64,000 bases of DNA from Corallococcus sp. EGB (lineage in GTDB: Bacteria > Myxococcota > Myxococcia > Myxococcales > Myxococcaceae), in assembly GCF_019968905.1 (NCBI RefSeq), contig NZ_CP079946.1, positions 4,526,001 through 4,590,000 on the forward strand, read 5' to 3'. Positions 23,611-33,627 of this stretch are shown here, one piece after another (the first letter of the stretch is position 1; every line of letters begins with the position of its first letter). The translations under genes and the position numbers were made by a program. A model generated the notes under the pieces. That model saw nothing but the letters and a program-made list of their open reading frames with translations. It was not told where the DNA came from and ran no database searches.

Positions 23611-24309
23611 ATGACCTCCCTTGTTCAACCGGCCCGCGTCTTCATGGACCCCATTGGGGGCACGCGCGCAGCCGTCGAGGCCCGGCGCTGGCTGTGGCCC
23701 CTCCTCATCCTCGCCGTCTGCGTCGCCATCTCCGGCACCGTCTACGCACTGCGCTGGGACGCCGCCGCCTCCGTGGTGAGCGCCCTGCCCACCGACTCCA
23801 CCGCGTCCACCGTGTCCGAGTCAGACATCGCCGAGCAGATCCAGACGGCGTCGCGCAAGGCGCTGGTGGGCGGCATCGCGAAGGGGCTCATCGTGATGCC
23901 CCTGATGGTGCTGCTGCTCGCGTGCATCCTCTGGATTGCCGCGTGGCTCTTCAACAAGCCCGCGTCGTTCGGGCAGTTGATGGCGGCCGCCGCGGTGGCG
24001 CTCCTGCCCATCGCGCTCTACCACCTCATCTACGCGGTGTGCGCGGGCTATCAGCACTCGCTCACGGACTTGCGCGCGGAGCGGCTCGTGCCCTCCAGCC
24101 TGGCCCTGCTGGACGGCCTGTCGCCGAAGATGCAGCGCGTCCTCAAGGGCGTGGACTTCTTCAATCTCTGGAGCGTGGGGCTGTTGGGCGTGGGCTTCTC
24201 CACCGCCACCGGCATGCGGCTGGGCCGCGCGATGGCGCTCATCGGGGTGATGTATCTCATGTACGCGGGTGTCTTCTTCATCGGCCTGCCGGCGGGAGGT
24301 GCGCAGTGA
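23611..24309 (+). CDS. YIP1-family integral membrane protein
   Basis: A protein of 232 residues with five hydrophobic segments: PLLILAVCVAISGTVYAL, GLIVMPLMVLLLACILWIAA, AAAAVALLPIALYHLIYAV, NLWSVGLLGVGFSTATGM and AMALIGVMYLMYAGVFFI. The N-terminal VFMDPIGGTRAAVEARRWLW is typical of Yip1-domain proteins in bacteria, whose role is unknown. It is the first gene of an exporter operon; the next gene starts inside its stop (GTGA overlap). No clear ribosome site precedes the ATG. Confidence 0.82.
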   Translation: MTSLVQPARVFMDPIGGTRAAVEARRWLWPLLILAVCVAISGTVYALRWDAAASVVSALPTDSTASTVSESDIAEQIQTASRKALVGGIAKGLIVMPLMVLLLACILWIAAWLFNKPASFGQLMAAAAVALLPIALYHLIYAVCAGYQHSLTDLRAERLVPSSLALLDGLSPKMQRVLKGVDFFNLWSVGLLGVGFSTATGMRLGRAMALIGVMYLMYAGVFFIGLPAGGAQ

Positions 24310-25631
24310 GTGCCTTCCTCGTCGTCGCCACGCTGCTCACCGCCACGCCCATCACATTGGAGGAGACGCGCCAGCTGGGCCGCAAGAACACCCAGGCGCT
24401 CCAGGCCGCGCTGGACGTCGCCGTGGCCCAGCAGGACCAGCGCGTCGCGCGCTCCAACCTCCTGCCGCAGGTGCAGCTCAACCTGGGCCCCAGCCTGGAC
24501 TACCTGGGCCGGCGCCGGCAGGTCTACTCCGTCCCCATCAGCGAGACGGAGACCATCACGCGCGAGGTGGTGAGCTCCTCCAACACGGCGGACAGCTACA
24601 CCGCGTCCCTGGGCCTGTCGCAGGTCATCTACAACCGCAGCCTCTGGAAGCAGCTGGAGCAGGCGGGCGTCAACGTGGACGCCACGCGCAACCAGTCCAT
24701 CGAAGAGGCGGACACCTCTGAGATGGAGGCCATCCGCCGCTTCTACGCGCTCTTCCTGTCGCAGGCCACGCTGGACGTGCTCACCGCCACCGCGCAGCGC
24801 AGCGAGGAGCAGCTGGAGCGCGCCCGCGCCCTCTTCAATGCGGGCCGCGTGGGCAAGGCCGAGGAGATCTCCGCCCAGGTCAACCTGGGCAACGACCGCA
24901 TCAACATCGTGCAGCGCCAGAACCAACTGGTCGCGGACCAGGTGCAGCTGGCCGTGTGGCTGGCGCGCCCCGGCACGGAGCCGCTCCAGGCGGCGGACCC
25001 CGGCGTGCTCCAGCAGGAGCCCGCGCCGGCGCCCGCCCTGGATGACGCCCTCAAGCAGGCCCGCGAGCACCGCGCCCTGCTCAAGGCGCTCCAGCAGCGC
25101 GTGCGCGTAGCGGAGCTGCAGCGCGCCATCGTGCAGGGGGACTACATCCCCCGCGTGGGCCTGTCCGCGCGCTACTCGCACAACGCCCAGGCCCCGGGCC
25201 CGTTCTTCACCGAGCCCGGCTACGGCAACATCTTCAGCGGCGGCATCACCGCGACGTGGGACCTGTTCAACGGCTTCGTCACGGACGCCCAGTCCGCGCG
25301 CGCCCAGGTCAACATCCGCAAGGCGGAGCTGACCTTCGCGCAGACGGCGCGGGAGTTGGAGGCGGAGGTGCGCCGCGCCCACCAGGTGCTGGAGGGACAG
25401 ATTGCCTCCGCGAAGCTCGCGACGGCCAACCGCGCGGTCGCCCAGCAGGGGCTGGCGCTGGCGGACGAGCGCTTCCGCGCGGGCGCTGGCTCCACGCTCG
25501 ACGTGCGAGACGCGCAGCTCAAGTTGACCCAGGCGGAGCTGGTGTTGCTCCAGAGCCGCATCGATGTCGAAATCGCCCGCTATGCCCTGTTCCGGGCCAT
25601 GGGCACGCTGAACCCGGGAGACGCACAATGA
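24306..25631 (+). CDS. TolC-family outer-membrane efflux protein
   Basis: A protein of 441 residues. The GTG start overlaps the preceding stop by 4 bp and leads into a short signal (VSAFLVVATLLTATPITLEE). Two repeated helical hairpins typical of outer-membrane efflux proteins are visible: QAALDVAVAQQDQRVARSNL ... SLGLSQVIYNRSLWKQL, and ALLKALQQRVRVAELQRAIV ... ATWDLFNGFVTDAQSARAQV. Long coiled-coil segments (ARALFNAGRVGKAEEISAQV; ADERFRAGAGSTLDVRDAQL) follow each. It should form the trimeric exit duct for the ABC pump encoded downstream. The next gene's ATG overlaps its stop (ATGA). Confidence 0.92.
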   Translation: MSAFLVVATLLTATPITLEETRQLGRKNTQALQAALDVAVAQQDQRVARSNLLPQVQLNLGPSLDYLGRRRQVYSVPISETETITREVVSSSNTADSYTASLGLSQVIYNRSLWKQLEQAGVNVDATRNQSIEEADTSEMEAIRRFYALFLSQATLDVLTATAQRSEEQLERARALFNAGRVGKAEEISAQVNLGNDRINIVQRQNQLVADQVQLAVWLARPGTEPLQAADPGVLQQEPAPAPALDDALKQAREHRALLKALQQRVRVAELQRAIVQGDYIPRVGLSARYSHNAQAPGPFFTEPGYGNIFSGGITATWDLFNGFVTDAQSARAQVNIRKAELTFAQTARELEAEVRRAHQVLEGQIASAKLATANRAVAQQGLALADERFRAGAGSTLDVRDAQLKLTQAELVLLQSRIDVEIARYALFRAMGTLNPGDAQ

Positions 25632-26877
25632 CGTGGTGGAAGGCGGCAATCGCCGGCGCGCTTTTGCTTGGAGCGGTGGGCATCACCGTGGGCGGCCTGC
25701 GCGACCGGCCGCCCCCGACGCAGGAAGTCCAGATGGCCAAGGCCCGCAAGGGCACCATCACCCGCACCATCACCGGCGCGGGCAAGGTGCAGGCGGCCAC
25801 CACCGTGAAGATCTCCTCCAACCTGTCCGGAGACCTCGTCTCCCTCCAGGTGAAGGACGGCGACGCGGTCAAGAAGGGCCAGGTGCTGGGGCAGATCGAC
25901 AAGCGCTACTACGAGGCGGCCGTGAAGCAGGCCACCGCGTCCCGTGACGCGGCCCGGTCCGAGGTGCAGGTGTCCGAGGTGGACGCCGCGCGCCAGCGCG
26001 CGGAGCTGGCCCGTGTGCAGGGGCTGGCGCAGAAGGGGCTCGCGTCCGCCGCGGAGGTGGAGCAGGCCAAGGCCGTGACGGATACGGCGGAGGCGCGCCT
26101 CGCCGCGGCCAAGCAGCGCGTGGCCCAGAGCTCCGCCGTGCTGGAGCAGGCCTCCACGGACCTGGCGCGCACCACGCTCCTGTCACCCATCGACGGCAAC
26201 GTGATTGAGATGTCGCGCGAGGTCGGTGAGCGCGTGCGCGGCTCCGACTTCTCCGAGGACGTGGTGATGACCATCGCCGCGCTCAACCAGATGGAGGTGA
26301 AGTTCGAGGTGGGTGAGCACGAGGTCGTCCACCTGAAGTACGGCCAGCCCGCGGAGGTGACGCTGGACGCGCTGGAGGGCCAGTCCTTCACCGGCACCGT
26401 GGTGGAGATCGCCCAGAAGGCCACCATCAAGAACCCGGGCACGGAGGCCGAGGTGACGAGCTTCCCCATCACCGTCGCCCTGGACGCGCGTCCGCCGGGT
26501 GTGCTCCCCGGCATGAGCGCCGAGGCCCGCATCAGCGCGGAGACCCACGACGACGCGGTGCTCGTGCCCATCCAGGCCGTGACGGTGCGCGCCGAGCGCT
26601 CGCTGCCGGACTACCAGGCGCCGGTGGAGGGCACCTCGCTCACCGCCAAGCGCCGCACGGAGTCGCTGGCCAAGGTGGTGTTCGTGGTGGACGGCGACAA
26701 CAAGGCGCAGGTGCGCCGCGTGCGCACCGGCATCGCGTCCGACACGGAGCTGGAGGTGCTGGAGGGCCTGCAGGCCGGGGACCGCGTGGTGGAGGGCCCC
26801 TACCGCACGCTGTCCAAGGAGCTGTCCAACGGGGACGCGGTGCGCGAGCCGGAGAAGGCCGCGTCGAAGGGCAAGTC

Positions 26878-26881
<4 letters not shown>
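25628..26881 (+). CDS. Periplasmic adaptor (membrane fusion) protein of an ABC exporter
   Basis: A protein of 417 residues of the HlyD/MacA type. An N-terminal membrane anchor ([20 protein letters not shown]) precedes the first half of a lipoyl domain ([40 protein letters not shown]), an alpha-helical hairpin ([20 protein letters not shown]), the second lipoyl half ([20 protein letters not shown]) and beta-barrel/membrane-proximal domains ([20 protein letters not shown]). It links the ABC permeases in the inner membrane to the TolC-like duct. Overlaps its neighbours by 4 bp on both sides. Confidence 0.93.
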
Positions 26882-27635
<754 letters not shown>

Positions 27636-27639
<4 letters not shown>

Positions 27640-28874
27640 GCTTCCGGCGGGGCTTCCGCGTGGATGTCCTGGAGGGGGCCCGCATCGCGGTGTTCTCCCT
27701 CCAGGCGAACGGGATGCGCACGGTGCTCACGACGCTGGGCATCGGCATCGGCGTGGCCACGCTGCTCGCCATCGTCGGCATCATCCAGGGGCTCAACTCC
27801 TCGTTCGAGAAGCAGCTGGCCACCCTGGGGGCGAACACCGTCTTCATTTCCAAGTACCCCTGGATGATCAAGGGTAACTGGTGGATGTACCGCAACCGGA
27901 AGAACTTCACGCTGGAGCAGGTGGCGCAGCTGCGCGCCCAGGCGGACTTCATCACCGCCATCTCCCCGGCGGTGATGCGCACGTCCGACGTGGCGCACGG
28001 CGCCCTCCAGGTCTCCAACGTGCGCATCAACGGCGTGTGGAACGACTACCTGTCCATTGGCAACTACGAGGTGGTGTCCGGACGGTTCATCACCCGCGCG
28101 GACGAAGAGGTGAACCGGGCGGTGACGGTGCTGGGCGCGGACGTGGCCGCCTCGCTCTTTCCCAGCATCAGCCCGCTGGGGCAGACGGTGCGCATCGACG
28201 GGCGGCCGTTCCAGGTGGTGGGCACGCTGGGGCGCAAGGGGAAGGTCGTGGCGGAGAACATGGACATGTCCGTGTTCATGCCCTTCAAGACCTTCAACTC
28301 CAGCTTCGGCAAGGGACGGCCCATGCAGATCGCCATCGCCGTGGCGGACGCGGGTCAGATGTCGAAGGTGGAGGACCAGCTGGTGGGCATCATGCGGCGC
28401 GTGCGCGCGACGCCGCCGGGCCAGCCGGACGACTTCAACGTCAACCGGACGGACTCGCTCGCGGCGACCTACGAGCAGCTCACCGGCGCGCTCTACGCGG
28501 TGGCCACGGGCGTGGGGCTGATCACCCTGCTGGTGGGCGGCATCGGCATCATGAACATCATGCTGGTGTCGGTGCGTGAGCGGACGCGGGAGATTGGTGT
28601 TCGCCGGGCGCTCGGCGCGCGTCAGCGCACCATCGTGCTCCAGTTCCTGATGGAGGCCTCCAGCGTGTCCGCGGTGGGGGGGCTGCTGGGGACGATGGTG
28701 GGCCTGGGCACGGCGAAGATCGTGTCGCTGGTGACGCCGTTGGCGGCGGACGTGCGGCCGAGCACGGTGGTGGGCGGGGTGGCGTTCGCGGCGCTGGTGG
28801 GCCTGCTGTTCGGCATCTGGCCGGCCGCGCGGGCGGCGAAGCTGGACCCGGTGGAAGCGCTCCGCTACGAATAG
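27636..28874 (+). CDS. MacB-like ABC transporter permease (first)
   Basis: A protein of 412 residues with the MacB/FtsX plan: one N-terminal transmembrane helix ([20 protein letters not shown]), a ~230-residue periplasmic MacB_PCD domain and three C-terminal helices. The FtsX signature [20 protein letters not shown] leads to [20 protein letters not shown] and the final [16 protein letters not shown]. The ATPase is a separate gene, unlike E. coli MacB. It probably pairs with the next permease as a heterodimer. Confidence 0.93.
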
Positions 28875-28880
28875 GCACTG

Positions 28881-30110
28881 ATGCGTGCCTTCCTGGACAA
28901 TCTGCGGCTGGCGCTGGGCACGTTCCTGGGCAACCCGCTGCGCTCGCTCTTGACGCTGGTGGGCATCGTCATCGGCGTGGCCACCGTCATCACGATGATG
29001 GCCCTCATCGAGGGACTGCGCGAGCAGGTGAACAAGAACCTGGGCAGCCTGGGCGCGCACACCTTCGAGGTGACGAAGTGGCCCTCGGGCTTCGGCCGCA
29101 TCAACTGGGCGAAGTACGCCAAGCGCAAGGACCTGCTTGGGGACGACGTGCGCGCCATCGTGGAGTCCTGTCCCTCGGTGGGCGCGGCCACGCCCATGGC
29201 CCAGGAGTGGGGCAAGAAGCTGACCACGGCGTTCCGGGAGACGCCCCCTTCGGTGAGCGTCCTGGGCACGGAGCCCACGTACCTGGAGACGAGCGGCGTC
29301 GTCGTGTCGACCGGCCGCTTCTTCAACGAGACGGAGACGCTGGACGGCCGCCCGGTGATGGTCATTGGCGTGGAGCTGGCGGACACGCTCTTCCCGGGCA
29401 TGAATCCGGTGGGCTCCGAGGTGCGGCTGCAGGGCCGGCCGTTCCAGGTGATTGGCGTGCTGCAGAAGCGCGGCAGCGTCATGGGGATGGCCAGCCAGGA
29501 CAACCAGGCCATCGTCCCGATGCGCGCCTTCCAGCAGTTCTATGGCAAGAACCGCTCGGTGGAGATCGACATCCAGGCGCGCGACGGGGCGTCGTTCCAG
29601 AAGGCGCAGGACGAGGTGGTGAACCTGATGCGCCGCCGCCGGAACCTCACGCCGCAGGACGCGAACGACTTCGAGGTCCACACCAACGAGTCCATGACCG
29701 CGTCCTTCAACGAGCTGTCCCAGGTCATCGCGTTCGCGGGCGTGGGCGTGTGCCTGCTGTCGCTGGTGGTGGGCGGCATCGGCATCCTGAACATCATGCT
29801 GATGTCGGTGACGGAGCGGACGCGCGAGATTGGCATCCGCAAGGCGCTGGGCGCGCGTCGCCGCCGCATCCTGGGGCAGTTCGCCACGGAGGCGGTGATG
29901 TTGTCGCTGGTGGGCGGGGTGCTGGGGCTGGGGCTGGGCTTCGGGTGCGTGTTCCTGGGCAAGTGGGTGCTGCTGTTCCCCATGAGCGTGCCCCTGTGGG
30001 CCGTGCTGCTGTCGCTGGGGATGAGTTGCGGCGTGGGGCTGGTGTTCGGCATCTACCCGGCGTCGCGCGCGGCGCGGCTGGATCCCGTGGAGGCGATGCG
30101 CGCGGAGTAG
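28881..30110 (+). CDS. MacB-like ABC transporter permease (second)
   Basis: A protein of 409 residues, paralogous to the gene before it: LRSLLTLVGIVIGVATVITM at the N-terminus, a periplasmic domain, GGIGILNIMLMSVTERTREI, then GIRKALGARRRRILGQFATE and PASRAARLDPVEAMRAE. Six bases separate it from the first permease. The two periplasmic domains have diverged considerably, as expected of a heterodimeric exporter. Substrate unknown; relatives export peptides, lipopeptides or antibiotics. Confidence 0.93.
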   Translation: MRAFLDNLRLALGTFLGNPLRSLLTLVGIVIGVATVITMMALIEGLREQVNKNLGSLGAHTFEVTKWPSGFGRINWAKYAKRKDLLGDDVRAIVESCPSVGAATPMAQEWGKKLTTAFRETPPSVSVLGTEPTYLETSGVVVSTGRFFNETETLDGRPVMVIGVELADTLFPGMNPVGSEVRLQGRPFQVIGVLQKRGSVMGMASQDNQAIVPMRAFQQFYGKNRSVEIDIQARDGASFQKAQDEVVNLMRRRRNLTPQDANDFEVHTNESMTASFNELSQVIAFAGVGVCLLSLVVGGIGILNIMLMSVTERTREIGIRKALGARRRRILGQFATEAVMLSLVGGVLGLGLGFGCVFLGKWVLLFPMSVPLWAVLLSLGMSCGVGLVFGIYPASRAARLDPVEAMRAE

Positions 30111-30123
30111 GGAGCCGGAATGG

Positions 30124-30276
30124 GTGCCGCACCTCACCTGGACGCGCACGCCCGACGCGGCGCTGGCCTTCCTCCACCGGGCGAGGGTGGGCGAGGTACT
30201 GCCCTGGGCCCGGGGCGAGTGGGGGCCACTCGGCGGCGTCCTGCGCGAGCGCCGCCGACTGCGGGTGGAAGAGTGA
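30124..30276 (+). CDS. Possible 50-residue protein at the end of the exporter operon
   Basis: From GTG 30124, preceded by GGAG nine bases upstream, the frame gives a 50-residue protein (PHLTWTRTPDAALAFLHRAR then VGEVLPWARGEWGPLGGVLR). Nearly all codons end in G or C, matching local genes. Start is 13 bp after the permease stop. There are no hydrophobic segments and no recognised family. A GC-rich sequence can give such a frame by chance, so the call is tentative. It could instead be the tail of a decayed gene. Confidence 0.4.
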   Translation: MPHLTWTRTPDAALAFLHRARVGEVLPWARGEWGPLGGVLRERRRLRVEE

Positions 30277-30310
30277 TCACGCAAGTGCCATGGCGGTGAT
30301 GGCGATCACC

Positions 30311-30335
30311 CGGTAGGGTGCTCCTGTCCCTACCG
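30311..30335. terminator. Hairpin between the exporter operon and the GNAT gene
   Basis: CGGTAGGG (30311-30318), a 9-nt loop, then CCCTACCG (30328-30335): a perfect 8-bp dyad ending 17 nt before the GNAT start. It may end the exporter message or act as an operator or leader hairpin for the GNAT gene. There is no U run. Confidence 0.35.
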
Positions 30336-30352
30336 CAGGGGGCCTGCTCCGC

Positions 30353-30931
30353 ATGTCCATGTCCTACGTCACGCTGCCGCTGCCCGTCGTTCCCCCGCCG
30401 TTCCGGGTGCGCGTCCTCACCCCCGAGGACATGGACGGAGTGATCGCGCTGTACTCGAACCCGGACGTGGCGCGGAGCCTCAACTTCACGGTGCCCGTGC
30501 TCCGGGAGACGCTGGTCCAGAAGCTGACTGGCGACCTGGAGGCGATGCGCCAGGGCAAGGGCATCCGCTGGGTGCTGTCGCGGGATGACGATCCGGCTCC
30601 CGCGGGCTACCTGACGCTCTTCAACTGGAGCCAGAAGGACCGCCGCGCGGAGGTGGGCTACATGGTGGGGCGCGCGCTGTGGGGCCAGCGCGTGATGACG
30701 GGAGTCCTGCCCGCGCTGCTCCGCTTCGGCTTCGAGCACCTGAACCTGCACCGCATCGAGGGCATGGTGAACGTGCGCAACAGCGCGTCGTTCAAGGCGC
30801 TGACCCGCGCGGGTTTCCAGCAGGAGGGCGTGTTGCGCGGCTACCAGGTCGACGCGAACGGGGGCGGGTTCAACGACATCATCCTGCTCGCGCTGCTCGA
30901 AGACGCCTGGCGTGCTTCCCTCGCGACGTAG
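30353..30931 (+). CDS. GNAT-family N-acetyltransferase (RimJ/RimL type)
   Basis: A protein of 192 residues. The RimJ/RimL acetyltransferase pattern is clear: VRVLTPEDMDGVIALYSNPD at the start, AEVGYMVGRALWGQRVMTGV (acetyl-CoA-binding region), LLRFGFEHLNLHRIEGMVNV and RNSASFKALTRAGFQQEGVL, then the C-terminal strand with a YQVDANGGGFNDIILLALL tail. Members acetylate protein N-termini, small amines or antibiotics; the target cannot be told. A terminator-like hairpin lies just upstream. Convergent with the next gene. Confidence 0.92.
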   Translation: MSMSYVTLPLPVVPPPFRVRVLTPEDMDGVIALYSNPDVARSLNFTVPVLRETLVQKLTGDLEAMRQGKGIRWVLSRDDDPAPAGYLTLFNWSQKDRRAEVGYMVGRALWGQRVMTGVLPALLRFGFEHLNLHRIEGMVNVRNSASFKALTRAGFQQEGVLRGYQVDANGGGFNDIILLALLEDAWRASLAT

Positions 30932-30941
30932 GACGCGAGGC

Positions 30942-32720
30942 TCACGGAAGGTCGCGCGCGAACTGCTCGCGGTAGCGGACCTGGAGCGTCTTGAGCTGAC
31001 GGGTGCCCCGGTATTCGCGCGCGAGCAGGTGCCAGGCCTCCGTGCGCGATGGCTCCAGGGCGATGACCCGCTCCAGGTGCTTGCGTGCATTCGCATGCGC
31101 ACGGGTGTTCGTCGCCAGCACGCCCAGCAGCAGGTGGGCCTGCACCGCGTCCTCCCGGAAAGCGAGCACCTGCTCGCAGGCCTTGCGCGCGGAGCCCAGG
31201 TGCCCCTGGAGCAGGTGCAGCTCGCATTGAAGGAGCGTGACGGACGGGCTCCCCGGGAACGCCTGCGCCAGCTCGGTGATGCGTTCACGCGCGGGCCCCG
31301 AGGAGCCGGCATGCAACAGCGCCTCGACGTCCGACACCGCGCGCACCAGGACTGCTTCTCTCGCGGGAGCCACTTCGGACACGGCCGGTAGCGCCACCTG
31401 CCTCCGGAGCCGGGCCGCCTGTTCCAGCACCGCCGCGGACGCCGCAAGTCCCGGAGCACGGGCCGCGGTCTGCTCCGCCCACGTCACGCAGTGGGCACGC
31501 AGGAAGAGGCCCGCCAGGTCCGCCCATTGCGCGGGCTCCACCTCCGCCCGGGCCTCCAGGTTCTGCCTCGCCGCCACCAGGCTGGCCCTCGCTTCGTCGA
31601 TGCGGCCCGCGTGAAGGTGGAGCAGCGCGACGTTCATTCGCAGCGAGGGCTCTCGCGGAAACCGCTCGATGGCCCGCTCGCAGCGCTCACGCGTGGCGTC
31701 CAACCCCGGGGTGAGGTGCACCGCGAGGTAGCACGCCAGCAACTGCACGCGCTCGTCCCTCGGATGCCGCACCGCCAGCGGCTCCAGGAGCTCCGCGGCC
31801 AGCTCCGGCCGGCCCGCCTTGTCCAGGGCGATGACCTCCGCCAGCCGCTGCCGTTCCAACGGCGTCAGTGAGCGTGGAGTGCCCTCCGGCCCCAGCACGA
31901 CGCTGGAGGTGCGCACGCGCTCCGTCCATTCGAGCAGGAAGTCCCGCTCGGGGCCCTCCCATGCGGGGCCGACCATGGTCTCCACCGCCGCGCGCAGCTC
32001 CCGGGCCCACGCCTTCTGGGGCTCCAGCTCCACGCGCGCTCCGGGCAGATGACGGAGCCCCGCGGCCAGCAGTCCGAGCGTCCGCGCATCGAACCCCGTC
32101 TGGCCCGCGTCGTACTTCGGCGACATCCATCCGCGCCCGTCGCGCACGTGCGGCGCGCCCAGGGTGTGGGCCCACTCGTGCAGCAGGACCGCGACCTCCA
32201 GCCGCTGCCGAGCCTCCACCGGCAACTCGCCGCCCAGGCCGCGCAGCACGCAGTGACGCCCCAGCACGCGCGCGAAGCCCAGCTCGTGCTGCGCGCCGCT
32301 GAAGGACGTGGGCGCAGCCACCAGGCCGATGACGAGGTCCACGTCCTCGCCCGCGTCCACCGACTCCAGCGCCTCCAGCACCGGCTCCAGCGGGCCGTCT
32401 GAACCGCGCCGGTCCCACGCCCTCGCGGATTCCAGCTCGAATGATACGGCAAGGGGCCCGCGCACCGCGTCGCTCGCGCGCTCGAGCCACGCCGCGAAGC
32501 CGCGCTCCCAATGGAGGCTCCGGGCACGGTGGTCCATGTCCGCGTACACGCGCACCCGCACCCCCCGCGCGGTGGGGGCAGGGGAGGAGGTCGCTGAGGG
32601 GGAGGTCCTCGTCACGGAACGGTGACGTGGCGGCGAGGCGCACCGCAAACCCAGCACTCCGACGAGGAGGATCAGGACCGCCCTGCACCAGCCTGGCGTC
32701 CGCGGGGACCCGGGAATCAC
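30942..32720 (-). CDS. Exported metzincin-type zinc metalloprotease with TPR repeats
   Basis: A protein of 592 residues from GTG. The N-terminus has a hydrophobic signal (AVLILLVGVLGLRCASPP), possibly with an atypical lipobox. Residues ~55-260 form the protease domain: VAVLLHEWAHTLGAPHVRDG contains HExxHxxGxxH (H181, H185, H191), and WMSPKYDAGQ shortly after supplies a Met-turn-like methionine. From ~285 the protein is TPR-like: IALDKAGRPELAAELLEPLA, ERFPREPSLRMNVALLHLHA and HLGSARKACEQVLAFREDAV. A metzincin fused to a TPR scaffold is not a common architecture. Convergent with the GNAT gene (10 bp). Confidence 0.75.
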   Translation of the reverse strand: MIPGSPRTPGWCRAVLILLVGVLGLRCASPPRHRSVTRTSPSATSSPAPTARGVRVRVYADMDHRARSLHWERGFAAWLERASDAVRGPLAVSFELESARAWDRRGSDGPLEPVLEALESVDAGEDVDLVIGLVAAPTSFSGAQHELGFARVLGRHCVLRGLGGELPVEARQRLEVAVLLHEWAHTLGAPHVRDGRGWMSPKYDAGQTGFDARTLGLLAAGLRHLPGARVELEPQKAWARELRAAVETMVGPAWEGPERDFLLEWTERVRTSSVVLGPEGTPRSLTPLERQRLAEVIALDKAGRPELAAELLEPLAVRHPRDERVQLLACYLAVHLTPGLDATRERCERAIERFPREPSLRMNVALLHLHAGRIDEARASLVAARQNLEARAEVEPAQWADLAGLFLRAHCVTWAEQTAARAPGLAASAAVLEQAARLRRQVALPAVSEVAPAREAVLVRAVSDVEALLHAGSSGPARERITELAQAFPGSPSVTLLQCELHLLQGHLGSARKACEQVLAFREDAVQAHLLLGVLATNTRAHANARKHLERVIALEPSRTEAWHLLAREYRGTRQLKTLQVRYREQFARDLP

Positions 32721-32822
32721 GGACAGGACCTGGAGGGTAGCGGGGGAGACAGCGTGCCCGACCGGGCAGGGGAGGCGGTGGGCCCTTCACGAGGGGCCAC
32801 CGCCTTCACCCAGGTGGAGCGC

Positions 32823-33236
32823 TCAGGCCGCCGCGTCCTCTTCCTTCGAAGGCTCGGTCCCGTTGACGACCCAGTCGATCGCCTTGTGCTCCCAGTCCGC
32901 CTCCTTCGACGCGTCGATGTAGCGCTCGTATTCGTAGACGCCGCTCGCCTTGGACATGCGCACCATCATCAGCCGCGCCACCGTGCTGTCGAGCACCACC
33001 GCGGAGCGCACCATGCCGTTCTGCCGCAGCCACACCATTGCCTGCTTGATGACGTCCTGGGTCTCCGGCGGATTCGCGCGCTGGCTGCGGATGTCCACCA
33101 CCAACCCGAAGGGGCGACCCCGCTTCACCGAGACCTTCGCCTTCAGGTCATTGAACCACGCGGTGATCTCAGGAAGCTGGATGTAGCCAGGTGCATTGAT
33201 CCGGAAGCCGTACTCCGTCCGCAGATTCTCGATCAT
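32823..33236 (-). CDS. STAS/SEC14 (SpoIIAA-like) domain protein
   Basis: A protein of 137 residues. The central stretch has the SpoIIAA-like alternating strand/helix pattern: PFGLVVDIRSQRANPPETQD, VIKQAMVWLRQNGMVRSAVV, LDSTVARLMMVRMSKASGVY, and EADWEHKAIDWVVNG at the end. The fold is used for phospho-dependent partner binding or lipid binding; the function here is unknown. The ATG at 33236 is preferred over the GTG four codons upstream because GGGGGT lies just before the ATG. Not obviously in an operon. Confidence 0.7.
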   Translation of the reverse strand: MIENLRTEYGFRINAPGYIQLPEITAWFNDLKAKVSVKRGRPFGLVVDIRSQRANPPETQDVIKQAMVWLRQNGMVRSAVVLDSTVARLMMVRMSKASGVYEYERYIDASKEADWEHKAIDWVVNGTEPSKEEDAAA

Positions 33237-33248
33237 GACAACCCCCAC

Positions 33249-33627
33249 GTTGATTCGTCGGACGCGGGCGCCTCCTCTGGAACAAGGGAGCGCGGGCGCA
33301 CCTCCAGCCTAGCCCAACTCAGAGGGGCCGTGGATCCACGGTAGGTGCATCACCGCACGCGCGCGCGAAACCTGCCCTCCCAGTGAAACTTGTAAGACAG
33401 AAGTATCCGGGCGGGGTTGTCTGTCCTGAACTGTGAGAATACAGCGGGGTACGAAAATTCCGCTAAATTTTACTTCACACCGCTCTCCTGCTCGGGTAGG
33501 AAGTAACTGCATTTGTGCACTTGGCTCACAAGACTGTGTGGGCGCCGGAGGTGACCCCGACCCGGTGCCTGTGACTCGAAGTGGAGTTCGAGTCGGCCAG
33601 GACCCGGGGCACCTGGAGAAGCTTCCG
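33249..33627. promoter_or_regulatory. 379-bp AT-richer promoter region before the ThDP-enzyme operon
   Basis: The 33360-33540 stretch is clearly lower in G+C than its surroundings. It holds a GACAGA ... TCTGTC dyad (33396-33425), an AAAATT-N6-AATTTT dyad (33454-33471) and, nearer the gene, a perfect 8-bp dyad GACTCGAA-GTGGAG-TTCGAGTC (33573-33594) ending 33 nt before the ATG. No coding frame looks real. The region probably contains the promoter and one or more operators for the operon at 33628. Confidence 0.45.

Noticed and set aside
30273-30309. GTGATC ... GATCAC inverted repeat before the GNAT gene
   Set aside because: Six-base arms 25 bp apart are weak, and the left arm lies at the end of a possible coding frame. 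The nearby 8-bp dyad is better supported.
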